From: Oceanobacillus sp. Castelsardo
Lineage (GTDB): Bacteria; Bacillota; Bacilli; Bacillales; Amphibacillaceae
DNA: 64,000 nucleotides
Direction of reading: 5' to 3'
Assembly (NCBI RefSeq): GCF_001659985.1
Contig: NZ_LYCS01000005.1
Span: 106,087-170,086, forward strand
Part shown: one piece after another, positions 8,284 to 18,965 of the stretch
Layout: each line of letters opens with the position of its first letter
Position numbering within the stretch: position 1 is the first letter of the stretch
The notes under the pieces: model-generated
What the model was told of the DNA's origin: nothing
The model's input: only the letters and a program-made list of their open reading frames with translations
Databases searched by the model: none
Made by a program: the position numbers and the translations under genes

Positions 8284-9191
8284 GATGATAATGTTGTAAT
8301 CAGCCACTATACTTTCTACAATAATCCTACTGAATTTCCAATTATACAACTATAACAACAATTTTAAAGAACATTATTAAATATACACCACAATAATATT
8401 CACGGCGAACCGAGCTAACATCATATACGTACATGTATTAATTAAAACTTATGAACAGCAAATAATTCTATCCAAATACAAAAAGCAGAGTGCGCTTTTA
8501 CCCATACACTCTACTTATCAAGCTATTTTTATATAAACTTTTCATGATATCAAATCATCTTCTACATACTTCGCCTAAACATTTCCCCCAAATGGTTTTT
8601 AATCATGTTCTAATCCATTTTAATGTATGATGGCTTTGCTAATTTAATAGGTTTATAGCACTTATTTCTATTATTTAACAATATTCCCATAGATAATTTC
8701 TAATTGTTATTCCTGTCATTATTACTACGATAAACAATTAATTTCTATTCAGTCTTATTCCCCTGACTACTTTTATTCGGTTTATTCATAGGCTTCACCA
8801 AAACAATTTCTTCTCCTTCATTTGCTTTTAATTATATGTCTTTCCATAAGAGCTGGAGTGGACAGGCCCTCATGCCAAATTTCTATAATACTTTTTCGGA
8901 CATGGAACAAGGAATAAACCTGGCCTTATGGTTTTTGAAGTGAAATAGTATAAAAACTCATTGAAATCGTTTATTTAATTTCATTATTGATTTAATTATA
9001 CTAAGCATAGGCGAATACCAGTAGCGCTTTAATTTGTATCCATATTATCTCTTTTCCCTTCGTAGACGATGTAAATAAACATGTAAATTAATTTATTTAT
9101 TAAACTTAGATAGCATTCGGTTTAGCATGAATCTATTTAAAATAAATAAACGTAATACCAATCAATCTTTTTTAAAGAAAGGAGTAAACAG
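8284..9191. other. Long AT-rich intergenic region between divergent genes
   Basis: Holds a weak AraR-like match (ATACGTACATGTAT, 8425-8438), a weak hairpin (AGAGTG 8484-8489 with CACTCT near 8504) and a cre-like 14-mer TGAAATCGTTTATT (8962-8975) that could place the gene at 9192 under CcpA. No gene is recognised. Confidence 0.35.
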
Positions 9192-11624
9192 ATGGAAAAT
9201 CAAAAATTCCTAGTTGAACTATTTCCAAATGGAAATGTATCTAAATTAGTATTAAAAGATGACCCTGATAAGATGAACTGGGTCATTGATTCGGATTATT
9301 TATACCAAGCCGGATTTGATGATGCAGATAAATTATTCGGTAACTTTTCTATAACAGTTAATGAGCAAACGTACCATAGTCAGGAAACGGTAGCAGATGT
9401 CAGCATTTCAGAGAAAGTGGCAACTGTAACTTATTTGTTTGAGGATGTAACAGTGAATTTTATTTACGACTTATTTCAATCAGATAATGCTTTGTTTTGG
9501 ACGGTTCAGTTAACGAACCGAGCCAATCAAGAGATTCATATTTCTCATTTTAGCGTTTGGTCTTCTTTCGCTTACGTCATGTACCGCATCAATGATTTAA
9601 CGATGCAAACCAAACATTCAGCAGCTGTTTTTCCATCGATATCCAAGGACTTCACAAAGTTAGCATGTGTAAGGAGAAGTAATGAGGCACCACATCTAGG
9701 TGTCTATCAAGTTAAGGGCGAAACCAAATCGTTAGGTACCTATTGTGATTATAAAAATCTCTTTTTTGAAAACGTTTCTCCTTCTCTGGACGGTCTTTTA
9801 TTTCACCAATTCATATTTGCCGGGGGATATCCAATTGATTTTCACAATTCCGACTGGATTTATTCAAAAGGCGGCTTTTCTATGAAAGCGGATGAAGTCA
9901 AGGATTGGCAGTTTGCCATCGAGGACTTTAATAACCAGGAGGATTTCTATCAGACTGGCCAAAGATACGGCCATCCTATTTATAAATCCGAGCCGCTTGC
10001 GATTAAAAATCAGCCGCACCACTTCTCTTTCAGCTTAGCTCCTAATGTTTCTTTAGTTGATGCATTCGTTGAGTTCAAAGGACCAAGTGAGGAGTTAACA
10101 GTAGATCGTATAATGCCCAATATTGCTAAAAATGCTAGCAATTATGAAGGGGATTTAGTTTTTACAGAACCTGGTGAACATAAGATTTCCATAAAACTGA
10201 GTAATGGAAAAATCGATAACATTATAATCAATGTAATGAAACCGCTACAAAGTGTAATAACGGATCGTGCACACTATATAAGTAATGTACTATATCAAGG
10301 CACTGATTCAGAAATACCTTTTTCTTATACCCCTGTTTCCAATCAAGGGGAATCTGTAGGAAAACTCGGTTTTGTCCTGAAAAAAAATCTACTGGGAACA
10401 ACGAATATTAATGAAGTACAGAAAGTGGAAGAAAGCTGCGTGAGGTATATTCGACCGAAGTGGTTTGTAAACGGGGAGTTTACCCAACCGGCATTCCTTT
10501 ATGGAAATTTCTATCGTTGCATGGATTTTGAATATATTGGACATGTTTTATATCTATTATCTCAATTTGATGAGAAAGTTTTACAATATAACACCCCGGA
10601 CACCTATTTAGAATGGGCGGCAGATGTCTTTCGTTTGCGTGTAAATCCGGATCTGCATGAGACAGAGCGCGGAAAAGAAGAAACAAAAATGCTTGGAACA
10701 TATTTCTTATATATAAATGATTTGTTAAAAGAATTGAAAAATCGAGGCTTACAAGAGAAATACAGAGAAATTAACGAATTATGGTCCAGTATTGCGGATC
10801 GTGTAGCCAAAGATAGTGATATCTACCAAGCAGCGGTAACTGAACATTTCTATGATAACGCTGGATTTGGCCCTGCAGCAGGTGCTCTGGCAAGTTCTAA
10901 TCATATAGAGGCCGCCAGAAGATATGGAGAATTATTAATTGCCAATATCGGTTTTTCCAATGATTTTCGAGCACAGAACCCGGACCGTTGGTGGGAAGCC
11001 CTATCCTATATGATTCACTCGTTATGGGGCGGGTTAACGGCTGCCGGAACTTTGAAAGTATATGAAGCATTGCACGATGTGCGCTACCTGAAAGCAGCTT
11101 ATCGGGCTACAGTTGGTATTTTATATTGTTATGATACGAACGCAAAGGCAACAGATACGCGGTTAAGTATTGGTGAAGCTGCATCTACTTACAGTGTGGC
11201 AGGTCCCCACTTAAATAGGCCCGATTTATCAAGAAATCGCTTTGGACAATCAACATTTTATCGGGATGGTGGTATTTTCGCTAAGTTGTTCAGCAAAGTG
11301 GAAGAAACCTCTGATTGGGATATGGGAGAGGAACTTATTGCGTATCTCGATGGATTTGGAAAAAAGACCTTCTTATATAAAGAAAACAATGAGATAAAAG
11401 TAGTAAATGGTTGTATGGAACAGACAGAGAAGGGACTTTTAATTCATAGTTATGCCCCATATCCGACAGAATACCATTTCTATGATAACAAATCACATTT
11501 CATTTCAGAAAATGGAGAAATTATAAGAGATATTCTTTATGCAGATGGACGTTTCATATTAGTTAATAACAGGAAAGAGGAAAATAATGCAACGATTAAA
11601 GCAGGAGTTCAAGACTACAATTGA
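9192..11624 (+). CDS. Large cytoplasmic protein, DUF5695-like, putative glycoside hydrolase
   Basis: An 810-residue protein starting at an ATG after AAAGGAGTAAACAG. The N-terminal part (about 1-340) looks beta-rich. The rest looks like an alpha/alpha toroid, with aromatic and acidic motifs such as NPDRWWEALSYMIHSLWGG and YDNAGFGPAAGALAS. I believe it resembles DUF5695 proteins, but this is from memory of motifs. There is no signal peptide or membrane segment. Its place between arabinan genes and next to a convergent AraC-type regulator suggests action on a sugar side chain or an uncommon arabinose-containing oligomer. Catalytic residues cannot be named. A pure ligand-binding role is not excluded. 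Confidence 0.6.
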   Translation: MENQKFLVELFPNGNVSKLVLKDDPDKMNWVIDSDYLYQAGFDDADKLFGNFSITVNEQTYHSQETVADVSISEKVATVTYLFEDVTVNFIYDLFQSDNALFWTVQLTNRANQEIHISHFSVWSSFAYVMYRINDLTMQTKHSAAVFPSISKDFTKLACVRRSNEAPHLGVYQVKGETKSLGTYCDYKNLFFENVSPSLDGLLFHQFIFAGGYPIDFHNSDWIYSKGGFSMKADEVKDWQFAIEDFNNQEDFYQTGQRYGHPIYKSEPLAIKNQPHHFSFSLAPNVSLVDAFVEFKGPSEELTVDRIMPNIAKNASNYEGDLVFTEPGEHKISIKLSNGKIDNIIINVMKPLQSVITDRAHYISNVLYQGTDSEIPFSYTPVSNQGESVGKLGFVLKKNLLGTTNINEVQKVEESCVRYIRPKWFVNGEFTQPAFLYGNFYRCMDFEYIGHVLYLLSQFDEKVLQYNTPDTYLEWAADVFRLRVNPDLHETERGKEETKMLGTYFLYINDLLKELKNRGLQEKYREINELWSSIADRVAKDSDIYQAAVTEHFYDNAGFGPAAGALASSNHIEAARRYGELLIANIGFSNDFRAQNPDRWWEALSYMIHSLWGGLTAAGTLKVYEALHDVRYLKAAYRATVGILYCYDTNAKATDTRLSIGEAASTYSVAGPHLNRPDLSRNRFGQSTFYRDGGIFAKLFSKVEETSDWDMGEELIAYLDGFGKKTFLYKENNEIKVVNGCMEQTEKGLLIHSYAPYPTEYHFYDNKSHFISENGEIIRDILYADGRFILVNNRKEENNATIKAGVQDYN

Positions 11625-11695
11625 CATAACCATTAAATATGAGAAAAATAAGGGTAAAAGTAAATAGGAACTGTAAGAAAGGCATGCATAGAAAG

Positions 11696-11737
11696 AACAA
11701 CAAGGTATCTTCTCTTTAGGGAATATACCTTGTTGTT
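11696..11737. terminator. Bidirectional terminator between convergent genes
   Basis: AACAACAAGGTAT (11696-11708) pairs exactly with ATACCTTGTTGTT (11725-11737). It separates the 810-residue gene (stop 11624) from the convergent AraC-type gene (stop 11762). Confidence 0.8.
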
Positions 11738-11761
11738 AATTAATCATAGACTTGCTGATGA

Positions 11762-12640
11762 TTATTCCTTCGTTTCCATATGACTTTTTCTGTATTTAAG
11801 TGGCGATATATGGAATCTTTTCTTAAATAACCTGGAAAAATAGGGAACCCATTTATAACCACATCGCTCAGCTATTTCCTGTATCGGATAGTCCGTTTTT
11901 ACTAGAAAATCCCTCGCTTGCTGTAATCGGTATTCCTTTAGGTATTCCATTGGTGTATAATCATAATATTGTTTTAAATATTTAGCAATTGTATTCTCAT
12001 GTAAATTGAACTTTGTGACCAATGTTTCATTAGTAATGTCATCCTGATAATGTTCACGAATAAATTGCTCCACCTTTTCAGCGATGATCACACTTCTATC
12101 TTTCGCGTGATTTTGTCCATTTAGAAGATTTAACAGGGAGAAAAACTGTTGTTGCGTATCCCAGAATGTGAAGTTCGAATTTTCCTTTACGGTAGCTTCT
12201 AGTAAGTTCTGGATTTTCTCATAGATTTCTTCTGTATCAATTAAAGGACTTTTTTTGTATAGATAAGTGGTATGATAGCTGTTATGAAAATGAACAGAGG
12301 GGATAGAGATATTCGATTCCAGTTGTTGGACTTGAGTACTCTGAATATAATTCCCAGTTGTATAAAAGTGAAACCAATAAAACTTTGTTACCTCATCTGT
12401 CGGTTTGACTGGATAGTGATGCTGATTTGGCAATAAAACCAACATCTCATTTTTACCAACAGCATAATCAATTCCCTCTTCTCCTAGATATAAAGTACCT
12501 TCCTTCACAAAGATTAGATTGAAATACTCCAAATGTTTTCTCTCAGGATGTAAAGCGCCTACATTATATTCCGTGAAATTCCCTTCGATAAAAATAGGAA
12601 ATGGAGGAATAGAAATGGATATGACAAAATCATCATTCAT
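11762..12640 (-). CDS. AraC-family transcriptional regulator with N-terminal cupin
   Basis: About 292 residues from the ATG at 12640, placed nine bases after AAAGGAG; the frame also extends to 12670 without a ribosome site. The N-terminal half is a cupin-like sensor (EGTLYLGEEGIDY...LVLLPNQHHYP). The C-terminal about 100 residues carry two helix-turn-helix units (NETLVTKFNLHENTIAKYL and IQEIAERCGYKWVPYFSRLF). It probably responds to a sugar and activates nearby genes. Its convergent position next to the 810-residue putative glycosidase makes that gene the obvious candidate target, but no binding site is identified. Confidence 0.85.
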   Translation of the reverse strand: MNDDFVISISIPPFPIFIEGNFTEYNVGALHPERKHLEYFNLIFVKEGTLYLGEEGIDYAVGKNEMLVLLPNQHHYPVKPTDEVTKFYWFHFYTTGNYIQSTQVQQLESNISIPSVHFHNSYHTTYLYKKSPLIDTEEIYEKIQNLLEATVKENSNFTFWDTQQQFFSLLNLLNGQNHAKDRSVIIAEKVEQFIREHYQDDITNETLVTKFNLHENTIAKYLKQYYDYTPMEYLKEYRLQQARDFLVKTDYPIQEIAERCGYKWVPYFSRLFKKRFHISPLKYRKSHMETKE

Positions 12641-13006
12641 TACATTGCACTCCTTTATCGAAAAAGCCAAACTAATCTTATTTTATCACCCAGTAAGGTA
12701 AATTCACTAACCAGGGAACTGCTCGTAAACAATAGGCCTAACCCATCGACGTTTATTATAATGGCTAACTTTTAACAGAATGGTTTTTTGACCATGCAGG
12801 AACTCTCTTATTGCAATCTTTTCAGTATGGGGGGTCTTTGGTAAATGTGAACATTTGATGAAATAGACTTTAAAAAACTTACTCGTTTTTCTTTTAACTT
12901 GTTAAAGAAAATAAAAAGTAAAAGCTTTACCAAAAAATTGGCGTAAATTTCACGCTACCGAGCCTCAATTAGTTATTATATCGGAACACACTATTTACAT
13001 TTTTCC
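12641..13006. other. Intergenic region upstream of the AraC-type gene
   Basis: AT-rich, no reading frame with a ribosome site. It should hold the promoter of the AraC-type gene, but no convincing -35/-10 pair was found. Confidence 0.3.
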
Positions 13007-13033
13007 CTCCAAGGAAGCATTGCCTCCTTGGAG
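13007..13033. other. Hairpin downstream of araA
   Basis: CTCCAAGGA (13007-13015) pairs with TCCTTGGAG (13025-13033) ten bases after the araA stop. It lacks a U run on the minus strand, so it may protect the 3' end of the araBDA mRNA rather than terminate it. Confidence 0.5.
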
Positions 13034-13042
13034 AATAGATAC

Positions 13043-14467
13043 TTACTTAATAATGACGTAATCTAAACCAACTAGTTTTGCATAAGATACAATTTGATCT
13101 GTTGTTAGATTCAGTGAAACAACTGTGTGATGACCACCGCCATTTTCAATCCAAGCTTTAACCCCATCTTGGAAGTTTGGTTTCACTTCCCAAAGTACAC
13201 GGGCAACCGGAAGATTTGGAGCTTGCTCAGTTGGCTCAAATGCAGAGACTTCATTGATTAAAAGTTTGAAATGAGTACCAAAGTCAGCCATAGAAACAAC
13301 GACACCCTCTCCTGCCTTCCCATCAAATACTAAACGTGCAGGATCTTCACGATCACCAATCCCTAATGGCGATACGATAATTTTCGGTTTGTTACTTGCT
13401 AAAGTTGGGTCTACTTCAAGCATATGGGATTGAAGGATGGATTCTTGGCCTTCAGCTAATTCATAGGTGTAGTCTTCCATAAAGCCTGTAGATTGGTTAT
13501 GACTCATCACTTTAAGTAAACGATCAAGAGCCGCAGTCTTCCAATCACCTTCTCCAGCAAAACCATACCCTTGTGCCATCAAACGTTGAACCGCAAGACC
13601 AGGAAGCTGCTTCATACCGTATAAATCTTCAAAATTAGAAGTGAATGCACTATAACCTCCATCATCAAGAAAACGCTTAATAGCAATTTCATAGCTTGCT
13701 TGGACTTTTACACTAGCTTCCCAGTCTTCCTTACTGTATGTGCCATAATCAAATTCATATAGTTTTTCATATTCTGCAAATATAGTGTCAATTTCTTCTT
13801 CTTTAACCGCATTCACATACTGAACTAAATCTCCAATACCAAAGTAGTCTACAGTCCAACCAAATTGGATTTGTGCTTCAATTTTATCGCCATCCGTAAC
13901 TGCAACATTGCGCATGTTGTCACCGAAACGAGCAACCTTAATGTTGAAACTTTCATTAAAAGCAACCGCAACATCCATCCATTCTGCAATTTGCTGTTTC
14001 ACTTCCGGACGTTCCCAATAACCAACTACAACTTTATTTTGTTTCTTTAAACGGGCATTGATAAAACCATACTCACGGTCACCATGAGCGGATTGGTTTA
14101 GATTCATAAAATCCATATCAATCGTTTGCCATGGAATACTTTCATTAAATTGTGTCGCTAAATGAAGTAACGGTTTTTGTAATAATTTTGTCCCACGAAT
14201 CCACATTTTCGCGGGGGAGAAAGTATGCATCCAAGTGATCACACCAGCAACTTCTTCCCTATAGTTAACTTCTTTCATTGTATTTGTAATTTGATCCGCA
14301 CTGATAGCTAAATCTTGCAAAACGAGTGGATATGGTAAAGCACCACTTTCATTTAAAGCATCCGTTACTTTTTGTGCGTTTGCCTTAACTTCTGCTAACG
14401 TTTCTTCTCCATAAAGATGTTGGGAACCGACAACAAACCAAAATTCTTTTTTCCTCATCGTAGACAT
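13043..14467 (-). CDS. araA: L-arabinose isomerase AraA
   Basis: A 474-residue enzyme of normal length converting L-arabinose to L-ribulose in the cytoplasm. The family hallmarks [13 protein letters not shown] at the N-terminus, the Mn-site Glu/His segments ([20 protein letters not shown]) and the [14 protein letters not shown] stretch are all present. Start is ATG after AAAGAGGAATATT. It is the last gene of an araB-araD-araA operon, the order known from lactobacilli, unlike the araA-araB-araD order of B. subtilis. Expression should follow the AraR-boxed promoter upstream of araB. Confidence 0.97.
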   Translation of the reverse strand: MSTMRKKEFWFVVGSQHLYGEETLAEVKANAQKVTDALNESGALPYPLVLQDLAISADQITNTMKEVNYREEVAGVITWMHTFSPAKMWIRGTKLLQKPLLHLATQFNESIPWQTIDMDFMNLNQSAHGDREYGFINARLKKQNKVVVGYWERPEVKQQIAEWMDVAVAFNESFNIKVARFGDNMRNVAVTDGDKIEAQIQFGWTVDYFGIGDLVQYVNAVKEEEIDTIFAEYEKLYEFDYGTYSKEDWEASVKVQASYEIAIKRFLDDGGYSAFTSNFEDLYGMKQLPGLAVQRLMAQGYGFAGEGDWKTAALDRLLKVMSHNQSTGFMEDYTYELAEGQESILQSHMLEVDPTLASNKPKIIVSPLGIGDREDPARLVFDGKAGEGVVVSMADFGTHFKLLINEVSAFEPTEQAPNLPVARVLWEVKPNFQDGVKAWIENGGGHHTVVSLNLTTDQIVSYAKLVGLDYVIIK

Positions 14468-14504
14468 AATATTCCTCTTTTCCTAGTTTAATAGTTTAGT
14501 TATT

Positions 14505-15200
14505 TTATCTTTGCCCATAATAGGCATCTTTTCCGTGTTTCCGTAGATAATGTTTATCTAAAATTCTTTGTGGTAATTCTTCAGCAAAACTGTTTAATTC
14601 ACGCGCAAACAAATTCATTTTTGCAACTTCCTCAAGCACCACACTATTCATTACTGCGGATTGAACATCTTTCCCCCAAGTAAATGGAGCATGTCCATGA
14701 AGTAAGACACCTGGAACCGCTAATACATCTAACCCGCGTTCTTCAAATGTTTCAATAATAACACGGCCCGTTTCGACTTCATATCCACGGTCAATCTCCG
14801 CTTGTGTCAAAAAGCGTGCACATGGTACGGCCCCATAGAATGTATCTGCGTGAGTAGTCCCCATTGCCGGTACATCAAGTCCTGCCTGAGCCCAAATAGT
14901 AGCCCAAGTAGAATGCGTGTGGACGATCCCACCAATTTCAGGATAATGTTTATAAAGAACAGCGTGAGTCGGTGTATCGGATGATGGATTCAATTCTCCC
15001 TCTACAACTTTTCCATCTAAATCAACCACTACCATATCACTAGATTTCATCGTTTTATAATCAACACCACTAGGTTTAATAACAAATAAACCGCTATCCC
15101 GATCAAAAGCACTTGCATTTCCCCATGTGTATTTCACAAGCCCGTGTTTAGGTAAGTCCAAATTAGCTTGAAACACTTCTTCTTTCAATTGTTCTAGCAC
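14505..15200 (-). CDS. araD: L-ribulose-5-phosphate 4-epimerase AraD
   Basis: A class II aldolase-fold enzyme converting L-ribulose 5-phosphate to D-xylulose 5-phosphate, which feeds the pentose phosphate pathway. Zinc ligands and phosphate-binding segments are seen in GNASAF, KPSGVDY, SSDTPTH and [13 protein letters not shown] place the start at GTG 15200, giving about 231 residues (MLEQLKEEV...). The ATG six bases upstream directly abuts the GGGAGGA site and is too close, and known AraD proteins begin MLE. It lies between araB (23 bp gap) and araA (37 bp gap) in one transcript. Confidence 0.96.
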   Translation of the reverse strand: MLEQLKEEVFQANLDLPKHGLVKYTWGNASAFDRDSGLFVIKPSGVDYKTMKSSDMVVVDLDGKVVEGELNPSSDTPTHAVLYKHYPEIGGIVHTHSTWATIWAQAGLDVPAMGTTHADTFYGAVPCARFLTQAEIDRGYEVETGRVIIETFEERGLDVLAVPGVLLHGHAPFTWGKDVQSAVMNSVVLEEVAKMNLFARELNSFAEELPQRILDKHYLRKHGKDAYYGQR

Positions 15201-15223
15201 ATTCATTCCTCCCGTATTTCAAC

Positions 15224-16834
15224 TCATAAAATCAAATTAGCTACAGCAGCCTCTTCAATTGCTAAACCTTTTTTATATCGCTCAATAAATTCTTCAAATC
15301 CCTTAACGTCCATTCCATCAGGATAAATTTCCATCCCATTAACGTCTTCAAAAACTTTCTTATCGAGGAAGTCTTCTAAACTCACATTTTGATCTTTATT
15401 CTTCATATAAGAAGCAAGAATGGCCATTCCCCAAGCACCACCTTCTCCAGCTGTTGCCATCACTGAAACAGGAACATTCATTGCAGCCGCAATAATTTTT
15501 TGGCCAACGATAGGGGTTTTAAATAAACCACCGTGAGCTAAAATACCATCAATAGCCACGTTTTCTTTTTTCGTCAGAATATCCATCCCAATTTTCAAGG
15601 CTCCAAATGCTGTAAAAAGATGAGTCCTCATGAAGTTAGCTAAATTGAAATTACTTTCTGGTGAGCGAACAAATAATGGCCGGCCTTTTTCTAAACCTGT
15701 TATATTTTCACCCGAGAAATAACCATAGCTAAGCAAACCACCACCATCTGGGTCCGCTTCCAAAGCTTTATTCAACATCACCTCGAATAATTGATTCGAT
15801 TCCAGCTTTTGTCCCATTGCCTCAGAAAATTCACGGAACAAGCCAAGCCAAGCATTAAGATCACTTGAACAATTATTTGCATGAACCATCGCGACCGGAC
15901 TTCCACTTGGTGTTGTAACTAAATCAATTTCTGGATAGACCTTTGAAAGCCCTTTCTCTAATACAATCATGGAAAATACGGAAGTTCCTACTGAAACATT
16001 TCCTGTACGTTTCCTCACACTATTCGTAGCAACCATCCCTGTTCCCGCATCCCCTTCAGGCGGACAAAGCGGAATGCCTGGTTGTAAATTTCGTGATCTA
16101 TCTAGAATTTTGGCTCCTATTTCAGTTAATGTACCAGCTTGCTCTCCCCCGTTATAAACCTTAGGAAGAATATCTTGAAGCTTCCAAGAAAATTCCTTAT
16201 CAGCAATTTTTTCATCAAACTGTTTGATCATGGTTCCATTGTAATTCTTCGTTGACTCATCAATTGGGAACATGCCCGAAGCATCTCCAATACCAATAAC
16301 CTTTCTCCCAGTTAGTAGCCAGTGAATAAATCCAGCTAAAGTGGTTATATAGTCAACACGTGACAAATGCTTCTCTTCATTTAATATCGCCTGATAGAGA
16401 TGTGCAATACTCCATCTTTCAGGAATATTAAATTGGAACAAATCAGTTAGTTCTTTTGCTGCAATGCTAGTTGTCGTATTACGCCATGTTCGAAACGGAA
16501 CAAGTAGTTCACCAGTTTTGTCAAAGGCCATATACCCATGCATCATGGCCGAAAAACCAATGGAACCAATCGTTCGAATGGTAATTCCATAATTTCGTTC
16601 AACTTCTTGCTTCATCTCACTATAAGCTGTTTGCAAACCCGTGATAATATCTACTAAGTTGTACGTCCAAAAGTCATCTTCCAATCGATTCTCCCATTCA
16701 TAACTTCCAGATGCAATGGGTTCAAAACGATCGTCGATTAATACTGCTTTGATACGTGTGGATCCGAATTCAATTCCAAGCGAGGTTTCTCCCTTAGCAA
16801 TCGCCTTCTTGATATTTATTTGATTCGTTTTCAC
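15224..16834 (-). CDS. araB: Ribulokinase AraB, FGGY family
   Basis: A 536-residue FGGY carbohydrate kinase phosphorylating L-ribulose. Motifs include the N-terminal phosphate-binding [12 protein letters not shown], the sugar-site [19 protein letters not shown] and the C-terminal ATP-site AHGGLFKTP and [10 protein letters not shown]. It resembles the AraB type of lactobacilli ([14 protein letters not shown] start, [10 protein letters not shown]) more than the classical enteric AraB. Start is GTG after AGAGGGGATTAAC. It is the first gene of araBDA behind a promoter with an AraR-like box inside its spacer. A xylulokinase-like activity is less likely given araA and araD alongside. Confidence 0.93.
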   Translation of the reverse strand: MKTNQINIKKAIAKGETSLGIEFGSTRIKAVLIDDRFEPIASGSYEWENRLEDDFWTYNLVDIITGLQTAYSEMKQEVERNYGITIRTIGSIGFSAMMHGYMAFDKTGELLVPFRTWRNTTTSIAAKELTDLFQFNIPERWSIAHLYQAILNEEKHLSRVDYITTLAGFIHWLLTGRKVIGIGDASGMFPIDESTKNYNGTMIKQFDEKIADKEFSWKLQDILPKVYNGGEQAGTLTEIGAKILDRSRNLQPGIPLCPPEGDAGTGMVATNSVRKRTGNVSVGTSVFSMIVLEKGLSKVYPEIDLVTTPSGSPVAMVHANNCSSDLNAWLGLFREFSEAMGQKLESNQLFEVMLNKALEADPDGGGLLSYGYFSGENITGLEKGRPLFVRSPESNFNLANFMRTHLFTAFGALKIGMDILTKKENVAIDGILAHGGLFKTPIVGQKIIAAAMNVPVSVMATAGEGGAWGMAILASYMKNKDQNVSLEDFLDKKVFEDVNGMEIYPDGMDVKGFEEFIERYKKGLAIEEAAVANLIL

Positions 16835-16934
16835 GTTAATCCCCTCTCTGATAGCAATTTCAAAACTAAATCAAAAGGAGGTATTTTCCTTTTTACTTAA
16901 GTTGTTTCATTTCTCTTTTTACAATTATAATTCT

Positions 16935-16963
16935 AGTGTAATTCTTGTACGTACATCTGTCAA
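16935..16963 (-). promoter_or_regulatory. araBDA promoter with AraR-like box in the spacer
   Basis: Minus strand: TTGACA (16958-16963), a 17-base spacer (16941-16957) containing ATGTACGTACAA, then TACACT (16935-16940). The palindrome fills the spacer between -35 and -10. Confidence 0.8.
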
Positions 16964-17475
16964 CTTAAAATGTTTTAGCCCTTATAAGTTCACGGTACAC
17001 TTTCTGCCTTTTCACCCTACATATGAACAATTTAAAGCTAAATGTTATATGTAAGGCCTCAATAAGACAAGTATAAGGAGAAAAGGTGTATAACTTTTTC
17101 ATTACTTTCACGGTAATAACTTAAAATCTTTAATTGCATTAAAGCCACTGCAAAACATGTGCATACAAGAACAAAAATAAAACTATTAAAATGCTAACAA
17201 TCATACAATTGGTGTAATCACACCGTATATTTCAGATTACATTTTCCCCTTCCATCATTCGTGGAATGCTTATTATGAAAAGAAACGAATAGGATCAGCT
17301 GAAGCCTAAATTTGATAAAGAAATAGCATTATTATGTTTATTTGTTTCCAAATATGTATTCGAAAAAGTAATAGAGGGAAAAAGCTAACAAAACTTAAGA
17401 TGATTTCTTATTTTCTTGTTAGCTTGATGGCTATAGGAGCCTGTCCCTTCAGCTCTTTTACTCGCCACCGAGAAA
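16964..17475. other. Intergenic region between araB promoter and galM
   Basis: AT-rich. The only recognisable item is a degenerate GGGAC-type repeat near 17434-17458 (GAGCCTGTCCCTTCAGCTC). The reading frame covering 17334-17537 on the plus strand has no ribosome site and runs into galM, so it is not a gene. Confidence 0.4.
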
Positions 17476-18525
17476 CTACCGCACTACTCCAAATTTGTAT
17501 TTCGTTACCGAGCTATATTTTTGTTCCTTATCAATAATGGTCGATGGAAATGTAGGGTGATGAATTGCATCCGGGAGACCTTGTGTTTCCAAACAAATTC
17601 CCAGATGTTTCCTCGCTGGAACATCTCGAATATAACCTTTATCACCTATTGAATTACCAGAATAGACAACAACACCAACCTCGTCTGTTTCTACGATTAG
17701 TGATCGTCCGCTCTCAGGATCCTTCAGTATGATTTCTTCATCATGATTACTGCTTAAAAGAAATGGATGGTCATAGCCTTCCCCTACCAGAACGTTTTGC
17801 GAATGATTGGAAACAGTACCTGATTTAATGGTTCTCTCCCCGGTAAAATCAAACGGGGTATTTCTTACATCTAACATTGTACCGGTTGGGATAAATTCTT
17901 GATCCAGTTCTAAGAATCTATCACTCTTTAGTTTTAGTGTGTGATTTAAAATATCCCGTTTAAGGTTGCCGCTTAAATTAAAATAAGAATGGTTTGTCAT
18001 CACGAAAGGCGTTTTTTTATCTGAAACAGCGTCATAAGTAAGGACTAACTCATTTTCATTATTTAGTGTGTAGGTAACCTTTATGGCTACATTTCCTGGA
18101 TACCCTTCCTCACCATCCGAGCTTAAATACTTAAATTGAACACCAGCTTCGTTTTCTTGTTCAAATACTTCAGCATCCCAAATAACACGATTGAATCCTT
18201 TTATCCCCCCGTGAAGGTGATTGTTCCCTTCATTTTTCGCAAGTGTATGTGATTGTCCATCCAATTTAAACTGCGCACCTTTTATTCGCCCGCCAACGCG
18301 ACCAATAATAGCCCCCAAGTATGTTGTATCATTTAAATATTCCTCTAGCGTATCGTAACCAAGGACAACATTTTCAAAATTACCCTGCATGTCCGATACT
18401 ATCATTTCAGTTATAATGCAGCCGTAATTAATACAGGTTAGTTCTGCACCACTGTCATTTGTGATTGTAAAAGAAGATACAGTGTTACTATCAACTTCGC
18501 CAAACTTTTCTTGTTTTACTTGCAT
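17476..18525 (-). CDS. galM: Aldose 1-epimerase (mutarotase) GalM
   Basis: About 349 residues from the ATG at 18525, which follows AGAGGAGAAAAC; a frame to 18543 would start inside the ribosome site. It catalyses alpha/beta anomer interconversion of free sugars, here probably arabinose freed by the arabinofuranosidases. Catalytic His residues lie in NNHLHGGIKGF and VMTNHSYFNLSG, and the catalytic Glu in GICLETQGLPDA. It lies downstream of araR, GH43 and a Cys-rich gene, but a hairpin at 18657-18692 separates it from them. A possible promoter of its own (TTACAA, 18 bases, TATTAT) spans 18547-18576. Confidence 0.95.
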   Translation of the reverse strand: MQVKQEKFGEVDSNTVSSFTITNDSGAELTCINYGCIITEMIVSDMQGNFENVVLGYDTLEEYLNDTTYLGAIIGRVGGRIKGAQFKLDGQSHTLAKNEGNNHLHGGIKGFNRVIWDAEVFEQENEAGVQFKYLSSDGEEGYPGNVAIKVTYTLNNENELVLTYDAVSDKKTPFVMTNHSYFNLSGNLKRDILNHTLKLKSDRFLELDQEFIPTGTMLDVRNTPFDFTGERTIKSGTVSNHSQNVLVGEGYDHPFLLSSNHDEEIILKDPESGRSLIVETDEVGVVVYSGNSIGDKGYIRDVPARKHLGICLETQGLPDAIHHPTFPSTIIDKEQKYSSVTKYKFGVVR

Positions 18526-18656
18526 GTTTTCTCCTCTTTTCATTGGATAATAAGCGCTATTGTATTGCTGTTGTAAGTTTTTCTCTTAAAAAAGGAAAAA
18601 CAGACTGTATAGCACTTTTTCTAACTTCTTTGCATACAAATCCCTCCATTTTATAT

Positions 18657-18692
18657 AAAAAGGGAGCCGATAAGATAAACATCCTACCGGCT
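18657..18692 (-). terminator. Probable terminator between the Cys-rich gene and galM
   Basis: AGCCG (18665-18669) pairs with CGGCT (18688-18692), with an imperfect extension. On the minus strand CCCTTTTTA follows. It may only partly terminate. Confidence 0.55.
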
Positions 18693-18710
18693 ATGTTTTG
18701 TAGTTACCTT

Positions 18711-18965
18711 TCACCACTTTGATCCATTGGGAAAAGGGCAAGTTTTATAAGACAACTTCGCCCTAAATTGAACAAAGCATCCACAATGGCTACAAGTATT
18801 CCCATAAAAGAAAGATGGACAATTTTTACATATTTGAAGTCTTTTATGATATGTTTGGTCATCAACCAAGTCGGTTTCCAGTTGTAATTGCTCCTTAACT
18901 AGTTGTTGGATATACTCATCTGATACGATGACAGATTGCAAACAACCTTTACACCCCATTGCCAC
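18711..18965 (-). CDS. Small Cys-rich protein, DUF6171-like, putative zinc-binding
   Basis: 84 residues. It has CKGC at residues 5-8, then CKNC (about 46-49), CSHCGC (about 58-63) and a final Cys in YKTCPFPNG, a spacing that suggests one or two zinc sites. I think it belongs to DUF6171, small proteins of unknown function found in Firmicutes. The frame begins with GTG directly after the TAA of the GH43 gene, with an internal ATG as alternative. There is no clear ribosome site, so translation is probably coupled. Why it is in an arabinose operon is unknown; it could be a regulator or metal chaperone, but nothing in the sequence decides. Confidence 0.65.
   Translation of the reverse strand: MAMGCKGCLQSVIVSDEYIQQLVKEQLQLETDLVDDQTYHKRLQICKNCPSFFYGNTCSHCGCFVQFRAKLSYKTCPFPNGSKW

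Noticed and set aside
8721-8945. Plus-strand open frame ending QGINLALWFLK
   Set aside because: About 57 codons without a ribosome site or recognised similarity; may be chance in a long intergenic region.
17334-17537. Plus-strand 67-codon reading frame
   Set aside because: No ribosome site; it ends inside galM on the opposite strand.
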